Shown here in pieces: positions 17,388-26,080 of a stretch of 64,000 bases of DNA (position 1 is the stretch's first letter; every line of letters begins with the position of its first letter). The translations under genes were made by a program, and so were the position numbers. This stretch comes from Streptomyces tailanensis (lineage in GTDB: Bacteria > Actinomycetota > Actinomycetes > Streptomycetales > Streptomycetaceae). The notes below the pieces were generated by a model. That model was not told where the DNA came from. It worked only from the letters and a program-made list of their open reading frames with translations, and searched no databases. The stretch is from assembly GCF_008386495.1 (NCBI RefSeq), contig NZ_VTHJ01000037.1, positions 30,223 to 94,222 on the forward strand, given 5' to 3'.

Positions 17388-17550
17388 TGGATGGCCGAGC
17401 CCTTGTTGCGCCGTACGGGCTGGGCTGTTGCGTCCGGCCGCACCCGATGTGATCTTTGCCTCGGCCTGGACCGCTCAGGTGCGCGAGGAGCCAGTACCCT
17501 GGCGATTGCTTTCTGGAGCGTACGGCGCGTAGTGAGAGGTGGTCCCGGCG

Positions 17551-17943
17551 ATGAGCGAAGCCCCCGACCCCGAGGTCGTGGAGCTGGCGACCAAGATCTT
17601 CGATCTGGCCCGGCGGGGCGAGACCGAGGCGCTCGTGGCATATGTGGACGCGGGTGTTCCGGCCAACCTCACCAACGACCGCGGCGACTCGCTCGTGATG
17701 CTCGCCGCCTATCACGGTCACGCCGACGCCGTCAGGGAGCTCCTGGCGCGTGGTGGCGAGGCAGACCGCGTCAACGACCGGGGCCAGACTCCCCTCGCAG
17801 GGGCGGTTTTCAAGGGCGAGGAAGAGGTCATCCGGGTTCTCCTGGAGGGCGGGGCCGACCCGCTCGCGGGAACTCCGAACGCGGTCGACACCGCCCGGAT
17901 GTTCGGCAAGATCGAACTGCTCGAACTGTTCGGCGCACACTGA
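17551..17943 (+). CDS. Ankyrin-repeat protein
   Basis: 130 aa made almost entirely of about three ankyrin repeats. Examples are GDSLVMLAAYHGHADAVREL followed by LARGGEA, and GQTPLAGAVFKGEEEVIRVL followed by LEGGADP. No signal peptide or enzymatic domain is present, so it is presumably a cytoplasmic protein-protein interaction module. ATG 17551 has GAGAGGTGG 8 bases upstream; the longer in-frame start lacks support. The partner is unknown. Confidence 0.88.
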   Translation: MSEAPDPEVVELATKIFDLARRGETEALVAYVDAGVPANLTNDRGDSLVMLAAYHGHADAVRELLARGGEADRVNDRGQTPLAGAVFKGEEEVIRVLLEGGADPLAGTPNAVDTARMFGKIELLELFGAH

Positions 17944-18244
17944 TCCACATGTTCTGACCAGGAAAAACAACAGATACGGGGGAGGCGGTACAGGGCCGCC
18001 GGAAATTTCGGTCGCGGCAGGAAGAACCGCCGGGTCATCATGACGTCGTGATTCACGGACGCGATGGCTGGGCAGGTGTTGCCGCACCACGTGGGCCGTG
18101 ATGCGGTCCGCATGGGCCACTGACGAGAGGCAGAGGAAGATGGTCTACAGCAAGCAGGAAACGGCGGGCGCCCCGACGTGTTGTCACGCGGCCAGGTAAA
18201 GCAAGATCCCGGTTGCGTCGACGCTTGATGTGAGGCTGTTTCCC
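17944..18244. other. Intergenic region with a leader peptide
   Basis: 301 bases after the ankyrin gene. It contains the 19-codon frame at 18140-18199 directly before the HEAT-like gene. An inverted GGCCCGTG/CACGTGGGCC-like palindrome occurs around 18085-18098. No larger gene is seen. Confidence 0.4.
18140..18199 (+). CDS. 19-aa Cys-Cys peptide upstream of HEAT-like gene
   Basis: ATG 18140 to TAA 18197-18199 encodes MVYSKQETAGAPTCCHAAR. GAGAGG at 18125-18130 gives a 9-base spacing to the ATG. The adjacent cysteines use two TGT codons, a minor choice in high-GC Streptomyces. The peptide ends 45 bases before the next start. I believe an almost identical short frame recurs in other Streptomyces, but this is memory and unchecked. 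It could be a regulatory upstream ORF or a functional micropeptide. Confidence 0.45.
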   Translation: MVYSKQETAGAPTCCHAAR

Positions 18245-19663
18245 ATGTTCGAACCGGTCATAGCGCCCAGCGGTACGCTGCTCGGCCTGCTGCAGCGGGG
18301 CCGCGGCGACGGCACCCTGCACGCGCTCACCGCCCCGCGGGCCGAGGCGCTCGCGGCACTGAACCACTGTGTGCTGAGCGACCCCCGCCACGACTGGCAG
18401 GTGGAGAACCGCTCTCTCTACTACGCCCGGCTCTACCTCGACCTGAGCGGCGAGCTCGACGAGATCGAGCGGCACCTCTTCGACGCCGAGGACGTGCTCG
18501 ACACCTGCGAGTCACGCACCGGACTCGCCCTCGCGGTCCTCGGGCACCTCGCCTCGTACGGCAGGCGGGACGCGCTCGAACTGTTGCGCAGGTACGCCGC
18601 CGTGGGCACCAGCTGGGCCTGGGCCCTGGACGAGCTGGCCCTCAGGGACGACGACGAAGGGCTACGGGCCCTCGCCGAACCGGTCCTGGCCCGCTTCACC
18701 ACCGACCCCGAGGGCGAGGCCGAACTCGCCGCCGTAGTCCGGGACGCCTTCGAACCCCGGCCCTGGCGGCTGTGGGCCGAGGACTCCCGCGAAGCGATCG
18801 CCACACGCGTGCGTGCCGCACAGGAGGCCGGGTCCTTCGACCGCTGGCAGCGGCAGATGCGACCAAGTGGGCCCCGTCCGGGGTGGAGCGTCAGCGCCGT
18901 GTTCGAGTGGGCCCAACAGGGCATCGAACGCGGAGCGGTGCTCCATGTGCCGGCCGCCCGATGTCTCGCGGCCGTCGCCGCCCCCGAGGATCGGCCGGAG
19001 ATCCTGGAGGCCGCCCGGTCCGGCGACGACGGCGCCCGCTGTACCGCCCTGCGCTACCTCGCCGACGGCAACGATCCCGACGCCCTCGACCTGATCGAGG
19101 GCGCGATGACCGACGGCACGACGATGGTCGTGGACGCCGCCGTGGACGCGTTCGAACGGATGCGCAGCATGGCCGCCGTCGACCGGGCCCGCGGCTGGGT
19201 GCACCGGCCGGACGCGCTGGGCGCGGCCGCCGGGCGCATGCTCGCCTGCCGGGGCGGCACCAAGGACAGCGACCTGGTGCTGGGCGCGCTGCGGGAGGCC
19301 GTACGCGGCGAAGGCCCCGACGCGCCGACCCTGTGGACCCTCGTCGACGGCACCGGACGGCTCGGCATCGCCTGTGCCGCTCCCGTACTGCGCCACATCT
19401 ACCGCGAGACCGCCTCCTCCCACCTGCGCGGCCGCGCCGCCCGTGCGCTCGCCGCCACCGATCCCTCCTTCCCGGCCGGCTTCGCCGTCGAGTGCCTCTG
19501 GGACTGCGAGGAGACCACCCGCGAGATCGCCGCCCGGCACGCCGAGACAGGTGACACCCGCGTCGTCGACCAGCTACGCCGCCTGGCCGCGGACCCCGCC
19601 GAGGAGGCCGAGGTCCAGACAGCCGTACGCAGCCGTATCGGACCTGACATGCCCGCAATGTGA
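18245..19663 (+). CDS. HEAT-repeat-like protein
   Basis: About 472 aa, helical throughout with repeated Ala/Leu/Asp-rich pairs typical of HEAT/armadillo repeats. Examples are AARSGDDGARCTALRYLADG, DALDLIEGAMTDGTTMVVDA and LRGRAARALAATDPS. No catalytic motif, signal peptide or membrane segment is present. It is probably a scaffold for protein interaction, with an unknown partner. ATG 18245 (MFEPVIAPSG) is chosen; a GTG at 18230 would add five residues. The 19-aa peptide frame immediately upstream may couple to its translation. Confidence 0.75.
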   Translation: MFEPVIAPSGTLLGLLQRGRGDGTLHALTAPRAEALAALNHCVLSDPRHDWQVENRSLYYARLYLDLSGELDEIERHLFDAEDVLDTCESRTGLALAVLGHLASYGRRDALELLRRYAAVGTSWAWALDELALRDDDEGLRALAEPVLARFTTDPEGEAELAAVVRDAFEPRPWRLWAEDSREAIATRVRAAQEAGSFDRWQRQMRPSGPRPGWSVSAVFEWAQQGIERGAVLHVPAARCLAAVAAPEDRPEILEAARSGDDGARCTALRYLADGNDPDALDLIEGAMTDGTTMVVDAAVDAFERMRSMAAVDRARGWVHRPDALGAAAGRMLACRGGTKDSDLVLGALREAVRGEGPDAPTLWTLVDGTGRLGIACAAPVLRHIYRETASSHLRGRAARALAATDPSFPAGFAVECLWDCEETTREIAARHAETGDTRVVDQLRRLAADPAEEAEVQTAVRSRIGPDMPAM

Positions 19664-19802
19664 ACACCGGGTGACCCGGAGGTCAGGAGGGCATGGACAC
19701 GGTCTGACCTGGACGGGTGTGCAGCGCAACGCTCATGGGACGTTCCCCGCCCGGAAAGATCCACGTTGACGCGGCCACGTCCAGCACGACGACAACACCC
19801 GT

Positions 19803-20933
19803 ATGCGTGTCGTCATAGTGACCGAGTCCTTTCCCCCCGATGTGAACGGCGTGGCCCACTGCGCCCTGCAGACCGCGCGACACCTTGTCGCACGCGGTCA
19901 CGCCCCGCTCGTCGTGGCCCCGGCCACCGCCTCCGGCAGCGGAGCCGGAGCCGATCTTCAGGCGCCGTGCCCCGTCGTCCGCGTCCCCTCCCTTCCGCTC
20001 CCGGGCTACCCCCAGGTCCGCGTCGCCCTGCCCAGCCGCAGAGTCGCCGCGGCGATCGTCGAACACCGGGCCGACATCGTCCACCTGGCCAGCCCCTTCG
20101 TCCTCGGCGTGCGCGGCATGGCGGCCGCCGCACGCCTCGGCATCCCCGCCGTCGCCATCTACCAGACCGACCTCGCCGGTTACGCCCGCACCTATGTGCA
20201 CGCCGGTGAGGCGGCCGCCTGGCGACGCATCCGCTCCGTGCACGCCGCCGCCGACCGCACCCTCGCCCCCTCCACCGTGGCCCTGCGCGACCTGGAGGCC
20301 CACGGCGTGCCCCGGGTCAGCCTGTGGCCGCGCGGCGTCGACACCGTCCGCTTCCGCCCCGACCTGCGCGACGAGGCACTGCGCCGCGAGCTGGCCCCGG
20401 ACGGCGAGCTGATCGTCGGCTACGTCGGCCGCCTCGCCCCCGAGAAGCAGGTCGAACTGCTGGCCGGGGTGTGCGGCCTGGACGGCGTACGCGTAGTCGT
20501 CGTGGGCGACGGGCCCAGCGAACCCGGGCTGCGCGAGGCCTTGCCGGGCGCCGTCTTCCTGGGCCGCCGCACCGGCGACGACCTCGCCCGGATCTTCGCC
20601 TCGCTGGACGTCTTCGCCCACACCGGCCCGTTCGAGACCTTCTGCCAGACCGTCCAGGAGGCCATGGCAAGCGGGGTGCCGGTCGTCGCCCCCGCCGCCG
20701 GCGGACCGCTGGACCTCGTGGCCCACGGCCGTACGGGGCTCCTGGTGCCGCCGCGCGACGCGGCCGCCGTACGGGACGCCGTGTGGTCCCTGGCCGCCGA
20801 TCCGGCGCTGCGGGCCGCGTACGGGGCCGCCGGGCGGGCCATGGTCGAGGGCCGCACCTGGGCGGCCGTCGGCGATCAGCTCATCGGTCACTACGCCGAC
20901 GTGCTGGCCGCGCGGACGGTGGTGGCGGCGTGA
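19803..20933 (+). CDS. GT4 glycosyltransferase, alpha-mannosyltransferase type
   Basis: 376 aa, GT-B fold. The N-terminal acceptor domain begins MRVVIVTESFPPDVNGVA, typical of MgtA/PimB-like GDP-mannose-dependent enzymes. The C-terminal donor domain has VGYVGRLAPEKQVELL, VVVGDGPSE and the GPFETFCQTVQEAMASGVPV region carrying the EX7E pair. It likely adds mannose to a lipid or glycolipid at the membrane face. First gene of a three-gene operon; its TGA overlaps the next GTG by four bases. Confidence 0.88.
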   Translation: MRVVIVTESFPPDVNGVAHCALQTARHLVARGHAPLVVAPATASGSGAGADLQAPCPVVRVPSLPLPGYPQVRVALPSRRVAAAIVEHRADIVHLASPFVLGVRGMAAAARLGIPAVAIYQTDLAGYARTYVHAGEAAAWRRIRSVHAAADRTLAPSTVALRDLEAHGVPRVSLWPRGVDTVRFRPDLRDEALRRELAPDGELIVGYVGRLAPEKQVELLAGVCGLDGVRVVVVGDGPSEPGLREALPGAVFLGRRTGDDLARIFASLDVFAHTGPFETFCQTVQEAMASGVPVVAPAAGGPLDLVAHGRTGLLVPPRDAAAVRDAVWSLAADPALRAAYGAAGRAMVEGRTWAAVGDQLIGHYADVLAARTVVAA

Positions 20934-22096
20934 GCGAGCGGACGGACGGCCTGCGGATCGTGCGGCTGGCCAACTTCGTGGCGCCCGCCTCGGGAGGGCT
21001 GCGCACCGCGCTGCGCGAGCTGGGCATGGGGTTCAAGACGGCCGGGCACGAGCCCGTGCTGGTCGTCCCCGGTGAGCGTCACACCGACCGCGAGACCGAG
21101 CAGGGGCGGATCATCACCCTGCCCGGCCCGCTGCTGCCCGGCACCGGCGGCTACCGGGTCCTCGTGGACAAGCGGCGGGTGGCCAAGCTCCTGGAGTCGC
21201 TGGAGCCCGACCGCCTGGAGGTCTCCGACCGCACCACGCTGCGCTGGACCGGGGCCTGGGCGCGCCGGGCCAGGGTGCCCGCCGTGATGGTCTCGCACGA
21301 GACCGCCGACGGCGTGCTGCGCACGTGGGGGCTGTCCGAGGCGATGGCCCGGCGGACCGCAGACGCCCTCAACGTCCGTACGGCCCACACCTATTCGCGG
21401 GTGGTGTGCACCACGGAGTTCGCGGAACGGGAGTTCGTGCGGATCGGCGCCCGGAACGTCGTACGGGCCCCGCTGGGAGTCGACCTGGAGGGGCGGGACC
21501 CCGCGTTGCGGGATCCGGCGCTGCGGGAGCGGCACGCGCGCGTGGACGAGGTTCTGCTGGTGATGTGCTCCCGGCTGTCGGTGGAGAAGCGGCCCGGTAC
21601 GGCGATCGACGCGATGGAGGCGCTGCTGCGGCGCGGACAGCGGGCCGTGCTGGTGGTCGCCGGGGACGGGCCACTGCGGGGCCGGCTCGAGCAGCGGGCC
21701 AAGGGACTGCCGGTGACCTTCCTGGGGCATGTGGCCGACCGCGCCATGCTGGGCGGCCTGCAGGCCTCCGCCGATGTGTGCCTGGCGCCCGGGCCCGCCG
21801 AGACGTTCGGGCTCGCCGCGCTGGAGGCGATGGCCTGCGGCACGCCGGTGGTGGCGAGCTCCTCGTCCGCGCTGCCGGAGGTCATCGGCTCGGCCGGGGC
21901 GACGGCGGCGGACACCGGCGAGTCCTTCGCGGACGCCGTCGAGCTGCTGCTGGACCGCCCGGAGCGGGAGCGCAGGGAGGCGGCACGCGCACGTGCCGAG
22001 TGCTTCGGCTGGCAGACCGCGGTGGACGCGTTCCTCACCGCGCACGGCGCGACCGTCGGGCGCCCGGCCCGCTCGATATGGGAGGGCGTTGGATGA
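20930..22096 (+). CDS. GT4 glycosyltransferase
   Basis: 388 aa GT-B enzyme. N-terminal IVRLANFVAPASGGLRTALRE is followed by VMVSHETADGVL and a donor domain with VLLVMCSRLSVEKRP, VVAGDGPLRGRLE and GPAETFGLAALEAMACGTPV. It is a different subgroup from the preceding gene, so the pair may act sequentially on one acceptor. Donor and acceptor are unassigned. GTG 20930 overlaps the upstream stop (GTGA), and its own TGA overlaps the next ATG (ATGA). Confidence 0.86.
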   Translation: MSERTDGLRIVRLANFVAPASGGLRTALRELGMGFKTAGHEPVLVVPGERHTDRETEQGRIITLPGPLLPGTGGYRVLVDKRRVAKLLESLEPDRLEVSDRTTLRWTGAWARRARVPAVMVSHETADGVLRTWGLSEAMARRTADALNVRTAHTYSRVVCTTEFAEREFVRIGARNVVRAPLGVDLEGRDPALRDPALRERHARVDEVLLVMCSRLSVEKRPGTAIDAMEALLRRGQRAVLVVAGDGPLRGRLEQRAKGLPVTFLGHVADRAMLGGLQASADVCLAPGPAETFGLAALEAMACGTPVVASSSSALPEVIGSAGATAADTGESFADAVELLLDRPERERREAARARAECFGWQTAVDAFLTAHGATVGRPARSIWEGVG

Positions 22097-22947
22097 GACC
22101 CCTCCGTTTCGTGGCACTCGGAGACTCCCTCACCGAGGGCGTCGGCGACCCGGTCGGAGGAGACCGGCGGGGCTGGGCCGCCCTCCTCGCCGATGGGCTC
22201 GGCCCCGCCGTGGACTTCACCAACCTCGCCCTCAGCGGGTCCCAGACCCGCGACGTGCTGGAACGGCAGCTGCCCGCCGCGCTCGACCTCCGCCCGGACA
22301 TCGCCTCCGTCGTCATCGGCGTCAACGACACCCTGCGCTGCACCTTCGACATCCACGCCGTCGCCGCCCGCCTGGACGAGGTGTACCGGACCTTCCGGGA
22401 GCGGGAGAGCCTGCTGCTCACGGCCTGTCTGCCCGACCCCGGGGCCATGCTCGGCCTGCCCGGGGCGCTCGCCAGGCCGCTCGCCCGGCGGCAGCGGGCC
22501 GTCAACACCGTGGTCCACGCGCTGTCCGAGCGCTATGGGGCGGTCCATCTGCACGCCTCGGAGGGCGCCTGGCTGACGGACCGCGCCATGTGGAGCGCCG
22601 ACCGGCTGCACCCCGGCGAGCGGGGGCACCGGCAGCTCGCCGTCCGCTTCCACGCCCTGCTCGCGCAGGCGGGGATCGCGACGGGGCCCGGCCCTTCCCC
22701 CGAGCCCGAGTTCCCCGTTCCCACCCGCGGTGCCAGCCTGTGGTGGCTGGCCACGGCGGGTACGGGCTGGGTCGCCCGGCGGTGCACCGACCTGCTTCCG
22801 CAACTCCTCACGCTGGCCGCCGCCGAGGTACGCCACAAGGCCCGCGGCACCAGCGCCCGGCTGGACCTGTCCGCCTCCCACGCGGTGGCATCGGCGCTGG
22901 CGGCGCTGTCGGTGTCCGGGCCGGAACACCGGCCGGAGGTGGCGTGA
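22093..22947 (+). CDS. SGNH/GDSL-family hydrolase
   Basis: 284 aa. The four SGNH blocks are visible: GDSLTEGVGDP with the nucleophile Ser near residue 12, the Gly block NLALSGSQT, VVIGVNDTLR with the Asn, and the DRLHPGERGH Asp-His pair near residue 180. No signal peptide is seen, so it is presumably cytoplasmic. A C-terminal extension of about 80 residues lies beyond the catalytic domain. Overlap with the second glycosyltransferase (ATGA) suggests it deacylates or deacetylates an intermediate of the same glycoconjugate; that link is inference. Confidence 0.87.
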   Translation: MRPLRFVALGDSLTEGVGDPVGGDRRGWAALLADGLGPAVDFTNLALSGSQTRDVLERQLPAALDLRPDIASVVIGVNDTLRCTFDIHAVAARLDEVYRTFRERESLLLTACLPDPGAMLGLPGALARPLARRQRAVNTVVHALSERYGAVHLHASEGAWLTDRAMWSADRLHPGERGHRQLAVRFHALLAQAGIATGPGPSPEPEFPVPTRGASLWWLATAGTGWVARRCTDLLPQLLTLAAAEVRHKARGTSARLDLSASHAVASALAALSVSGPEHRPEVA

Positions 22948-22966
22948 GGCGGTGCCGGAGCGGTGC

Positions 22967-23839
22967 TCAGCGGCGGTGCCGTACGGCGACGAATCGCACA
23001 GGCGTGCCCGGGATGGCCTGGGCCGCGCCGGGCAGGTCCGCCGGGTGGACGACCGCGATCACCGGGTAGCCGCCGGTGGTCGGGTGGTCGGCGAGGAAGA
23101 CGACCGGGCGGCCGTCCGGCGGCACCTGGACGGCGCCCAGCACCATTCCCTCACTGGGGAGTTCACCCGCCCGGGAACGCTCCAGGGCGGGTCCCTCCGT
23201 ACGCAGGCCGATGCGGTTGCTCGCGGACGAGACGGCGTATGGGCGCGTGGTGAGGGTGCGCAGGGCCGCCTCCGTGAACCAGTCCTCGCGGGGGCCGAGC
23301 GTGACGCGCAGGACGAGTTCCGAGGGTGGTGCCGGATGCGGAACGACGTCCACGCGCGCGTGCGCCCCGCCGGGCCGTCCCAGGGGGAGCACGGTGCCGT
23401 CCGTCAGCGGTGGGGGACCGAGGCCCGACAGCAGGTCGGTCGAGCGGCTGCCCAGCACCGGCTCGACGGCCACCCCGCCGGAGACGGCGAGATAGCTCCG
23501 TACGCCGGAGCGCGCGGCCCCGATGTCGAGCACGGCACCGCCGGGGACCCGTACGGGGGCTCCCCAGGGCGCCGGGCGGCCGTCCACGGTGACGGGGCAG
23601 GGGGCGCCCGCGACGGCCATGGTGACCGTCGAGCGGGGGCGTACGGAACAGCCGTTGAGGGTGGTCTCCAGGACGGCCGCCTCCGGGGGGTTGCCCACCA
23701 AGCGGTTCACCAGGGTGGCCGCGTGGGCGTCGAGGGCGCCCGAACGCGGCACGCCGAGGTGGGCGTGGCCGGGCCGCCCCTGGTCCTGGACGGTGGTGAG
23801 CGCGCCGGCGCGGGCGACGGCGAGGGCACGATCGGTCAC
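22967..23839 (-). CDS. pxpC: 5-oxoprolinase subunit C (KipA-like)
   Basis: 290 aa, biotin-dependent carboxyltransferase/KipA-family domain, now known as PxpC of the bacterial ATP-dependent 5-oxoprolinase PxpABC. It opens 5-oxo-L-proline to glutamate together with PxpA and PxpB. Typical segments: TTVQDQGRPGHAHLGVPRSG at the N-terminus, SYLAVSGGVAVEPVLGSRST, NRIGLRTEGPAL and the ending VVFLADHPTTGGYPVIAVV. GTG 23839 overlaps the pxpB stop (GTGA). Last gene of a tightly overlapping leftward operon. Confidence 0.92.
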   Translation of the reverse strand: MTDRALAVARAGALTTVQDQGRPGHAHLGVPRSGALDAHAATLVNRLVGNPPEAAVLETTLNGCSVRPRSTVTMAVAGAPCPVTVDGRPAPWGAPVRVPGGAVLDIGAARSGVRSYLAVSGGVAVEPVLGSRSTDLLSGLGPPPLTDGTVLPLGRPGGAHARVDVVPHPAPPSELVLRVTLGPREDWFTEAALRTLTTRPYAVSSASNRIGLRTEGPALERSRAGELPSEGMVLGAVQVPPDGRPVVFLADHPTTGGYPVIAVVHPADLPGAAQAIPGTPVRFVAVRHRR

Positions 23840-24447
23840 GCCGCCGCCACCGCCGTGAAGCGGACCCGCGTGCCCGGCGCCAGCAGAGCGGCCGGCACGC
23901 GCGCGTGGTCCCACAGGACCGTGTCCGTCGTACCGATCAGCTGCCAGCCGCCCGGGGAGGAGCGCGGGTAGACACCGGTGTACGGGCCGGCCAGGGCGAC
24001 GGAACCCGCCGGGACGACTGTGCGCGGTGTGGCCCGGCGCGGCACCTCGCGGGGCAGCCCGGTGAGATAGCCGAAGCCCGGCGCGAAACCGCAGAACGCC
24101 ACCCGGAACTCGGCCTTCGCGTGGATCCGGGCCACCTCGGCCTCGTCGACACCCCAGTGGGCGGCGACGTCCGGCAGATCGGGGCCGTCGTACCGTACGG
24201 GGATCTCCACGACGTCCTCCGCGCGCCGGGGGACGGGCGGTACCTCCCAGGAGGCGAGGCGCTCAGCGAGGCGGGACGGGGCCTCCAGGCCGTCCAGGAG
24301 GACCGTACGGGCCGCGGGGACTATTTCGGCCACCGAGAGCTCACCCGTCGCGCGGCGGCGCAGCAGCTCGGCGTGCAGGGCCTCGGCCTCCTCGCCCGTG
24401 TCCACCTCGATCAGCAGCGCGCGGTCCCCGACCGGCAGCGCCCTCAT
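23836..24447 (-). CDS. pxpB: 5-oxoprolinase subunit B (KipI-like)
   Basis: 203 aa, KipI/PxpB family. MRALPVGDRALLIEVDTGEE opens the N-terminal domain. EIPVRYDGPDLPDVAAHWGV and AFCGFAPGFGYLTGLP are the family signatures in the C-terminal cyclophilin-like domain. In Bacillus KipI also inhibits the sporulation kinase KinA, but here the operon context points to 5-oxoprolinase. ATG 24447 overlaps the pxpA stop and its own stop overlaps pxpC, so the three subunits are translationally coupled. Confidence 0.93.
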   Translation of the reverse strand: MRALPVGDRALLIEVDTGEEAEALHAELLRRRATGELSVAEIVPAARTVLLDGLEAPSRLAERLASWEVPPVPRRAEDVVEIPVRYDGPDLPDVAAHWGVDEAEVARIHAKAEFRVAFCGFAPGFGYLTGLPREVPRRATPRTVVPAGSVALAGPYTGVYPRSSPGGWQLIGTTDTVLWDHARVPAALLAPGTRVRFTAVAAA

Positions 24448-25211
24448 GCGAACGCCTCCACGCGCACGCCCGAGGCCGCCAGCTCGGCCCGCACCCGACG
24501 GGCCAGCTCCACCGCGCCCGGTGTGTCGCCGTGCAGGCACAGGGAGCGGGCGCGGACGGGGATGCGCTCCCCGGAGTGGGAGACGACCGTGCCGGTGCGG
24601 GCCAGGTCGACGGACCGCTCGACCACCGCGTCGGCGTCGGTGATCACGGCACCGTCCTGCCCGCGCGGAACCAGGGTGCCCTGGTCCGTGTACGCGCGGT
24701 CCGCGAACGCCTCCGTGACGGCGGGCAGCCCGGCCCGCTCGGCCACCTTGAGGAAGCGCGAACCGGGCAGGCCGAGGACGGGCAGCGTGGCGTCGGCGAG
24801 GACCACTCCGTCGACCACCGCCGCCGCCTGCTCCTCGTCGTGCACGACACGGTTGTAGAGCGCACCGTGCGGCTTCACGTACGACACGCGCGTGCCCGCC
24901 GCGCGCGCGAAGACCTCCAGGGCGCCGATCTGGTACGCCACCTCGGCCGCCAGTTCGGAGGACGGCAGGTCCATCGCGCGCCGCCCGAACCCCGCCAGAT
25001 CCCGGTACGACACCTGGGCACCGACCCGTACGCCGCGCTCGGCCGCCAGCTCGCACACCTTCCGCATGGTGGCCGCGTCCCCGGCGTGGAAGCCGCAGGC
25101 CACGTTGGCGCTGGTGACGACGGACAGCAGCTGCTCGTCGTCGGTCAGCCGCCAGCGGCCGAAGCCCTCGCCGAGGTCGGCGTTGAGATCGATGGAGATC
25201 ATGGTTCCCAT
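24444..25211 (-). CDS. pxpA: 5-oxoprolinase subunit A (LamB/YcsF family)
   Basis: 255 aa, LamB/YcsF family. IDLNADLGEGFGRW at the N-terminus, SANVACGFHAGDAATMRK, VSYVKPHGALYN and the C-terminal LCLHGDTPGAVELAR are the family motifs with conserved Asp, His and Lys residues. PxpA is the subunit proposed to carry the 5-oxoproline-opening site fed by ATP-dependent PxpBC. ATG 25211 is used; ATG 25202 (MISIDLNADL) is equally possible. It directly follows the wreck of a DUF1445 gene, 33 bases away. Confidence 0.94.
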   Translation of the reverse strand: MGTMISIDLNADLGEGFGRWRLTDDEQLLSVVTSANVACGFHAGDAATMRKVCELAAERGVRVGAQVSYRDLAGFGRRAMDLPSSELAAEVAYQIGALEVFARAAGTRVSYVKPHGALYNRVVHDEEQAAAVVDGVVLADATLPVLGLPGSRFLKVAERAGLPAVTEAFADRAYTDQGTLVPRGQDGAVITDADAVVERSVDLARTGTVVSHSGERIPVRARSLCLHGDTPGAVELARRVRAELAASGVRVEAFA

Positions 25212-25244
25212 TCTGCTGGTCTTCTCCGGTGGGCTTTCCGCCGG

Positions 25245-26080
25245 TCAGGCCACGCGGTACTGCTCGTCGCGGGCGTCGGTCACGAACATCTGGCCCGGTG
25301 CGTGGGTGATCGCGAACGGCGGGCGCGAGGCCATCACCGCGGCCTGTGGGGTGACCCCGCAGGCCCAGAACACCGGGATGTCGTCCGGCTCGGCGTCCAC
25401 CGGGTCGCCGAAGTCCGGGCGGGACAGGTCCGCGATGCCGAGGCCCGCCGCCTCGCCGCCGTGCACTGCCGCGAGCGAGGCAATTAGCTATGCGTAGTGA
25501 TTCTGTGACAGTATGTATGTGCACGCCCGGCGCCCAGGCGACGTCGGGCACCCTCCTTGGCCCGACAGCTGTGCAGGCTGGGCCAACCAGCGTCCGGAGG
25601 GACGTGCTCACACGGGCCGACCGCTTGCCGGTCGGCACCAGGGCACGAAGACGGTTGGCGTATGCGCGGCACCTTGTCGTGCATAGATCCTGGAGGTACC
25701 TCGGGATCACCACGCCCAATCAGAGACGCTGCTCTCCCGGATCGCTGTGCTCGGGCGGGGCCGGTCGCATCGCCACCACAATGTGGCAGCGCAGTCGGCC
25801 CACGGGGCGGCACACCAAGTCTCGACCATGTTCGTGAGCACGCTTTCGGGTTGCGCTGGCAGAACAGCAGCATGTCGTAGGCCCAGTCGGCGGGCACCGA
25901 GATCAGGTTCGCCTGGGTGTGGCCGGCGGCGACCCCGGCAGTGGAACCCGACACACCCGAACGGAACCGGGCGCGAGCCTTGTCGGGGGTCCGCGCGTGC
26001 GCGTGCGGGTCGACGAGGGCCAGGGGACGGTCATGGACGAGGGCCGAAGGACGGTCATGGGTGGTGGTCGCGTGGTTCAC
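25245..26080 (-). pseudogene. Broken DUF1445 (YcsI / D-glutamate cyclase-like) gene
   Basis: The N-terminal part starts at GTG 26080, overlapping the MFS stop (GTGA). It continues through RFRSGVSGSTAGVAAGHTQA and PADWAYDMLLFCQRNPKACS to about 25837. The C-terminal part (about 25487 to stop 25245) has LGIADLSRPDFGDPV and IPVFWACGVTPQAAVMASRP then PFAITHAPGQMFVTDA. Both ends match the DUF1445 putative hydro-lyase family, but about 110 central residues are missing. They are replaced by roughly 350 unrelated bases with stop codons. DUF1445 occurs in eukaryotic D-glutamate cyclase and in Bacillus beside the kip/pxp genes, so loss should affect the same pathway. Confidence 0.85.
25488..25836. other. 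Unrelated segment replacing the middle of the DUF1445 gene
   Basis: About 349 bases with no resemblance to the missing DUF1445 segment. The left junction (AATTAGCTATGCGTAGTGATTC) is AT-richer than its surroundings, quoted as AATTAGCTATGCGTAGTGAT. A perfect hairpin GCCGACCG-CTTGC-CGGTCGGC lies near 25617-25637. No terminal inverted repeats, target duplication or transposase signature was found by eye. It may be the remnant of an excised element or an illegitimate recombination patch. Confidence 0.6.

Noticed and set aside
25488..25836. Insertion sequence inside the DUF1445 gene
   Set aside because: No terminal inverted repeats, target duplication or transposase-like frame found; described as a replacement segment instead.
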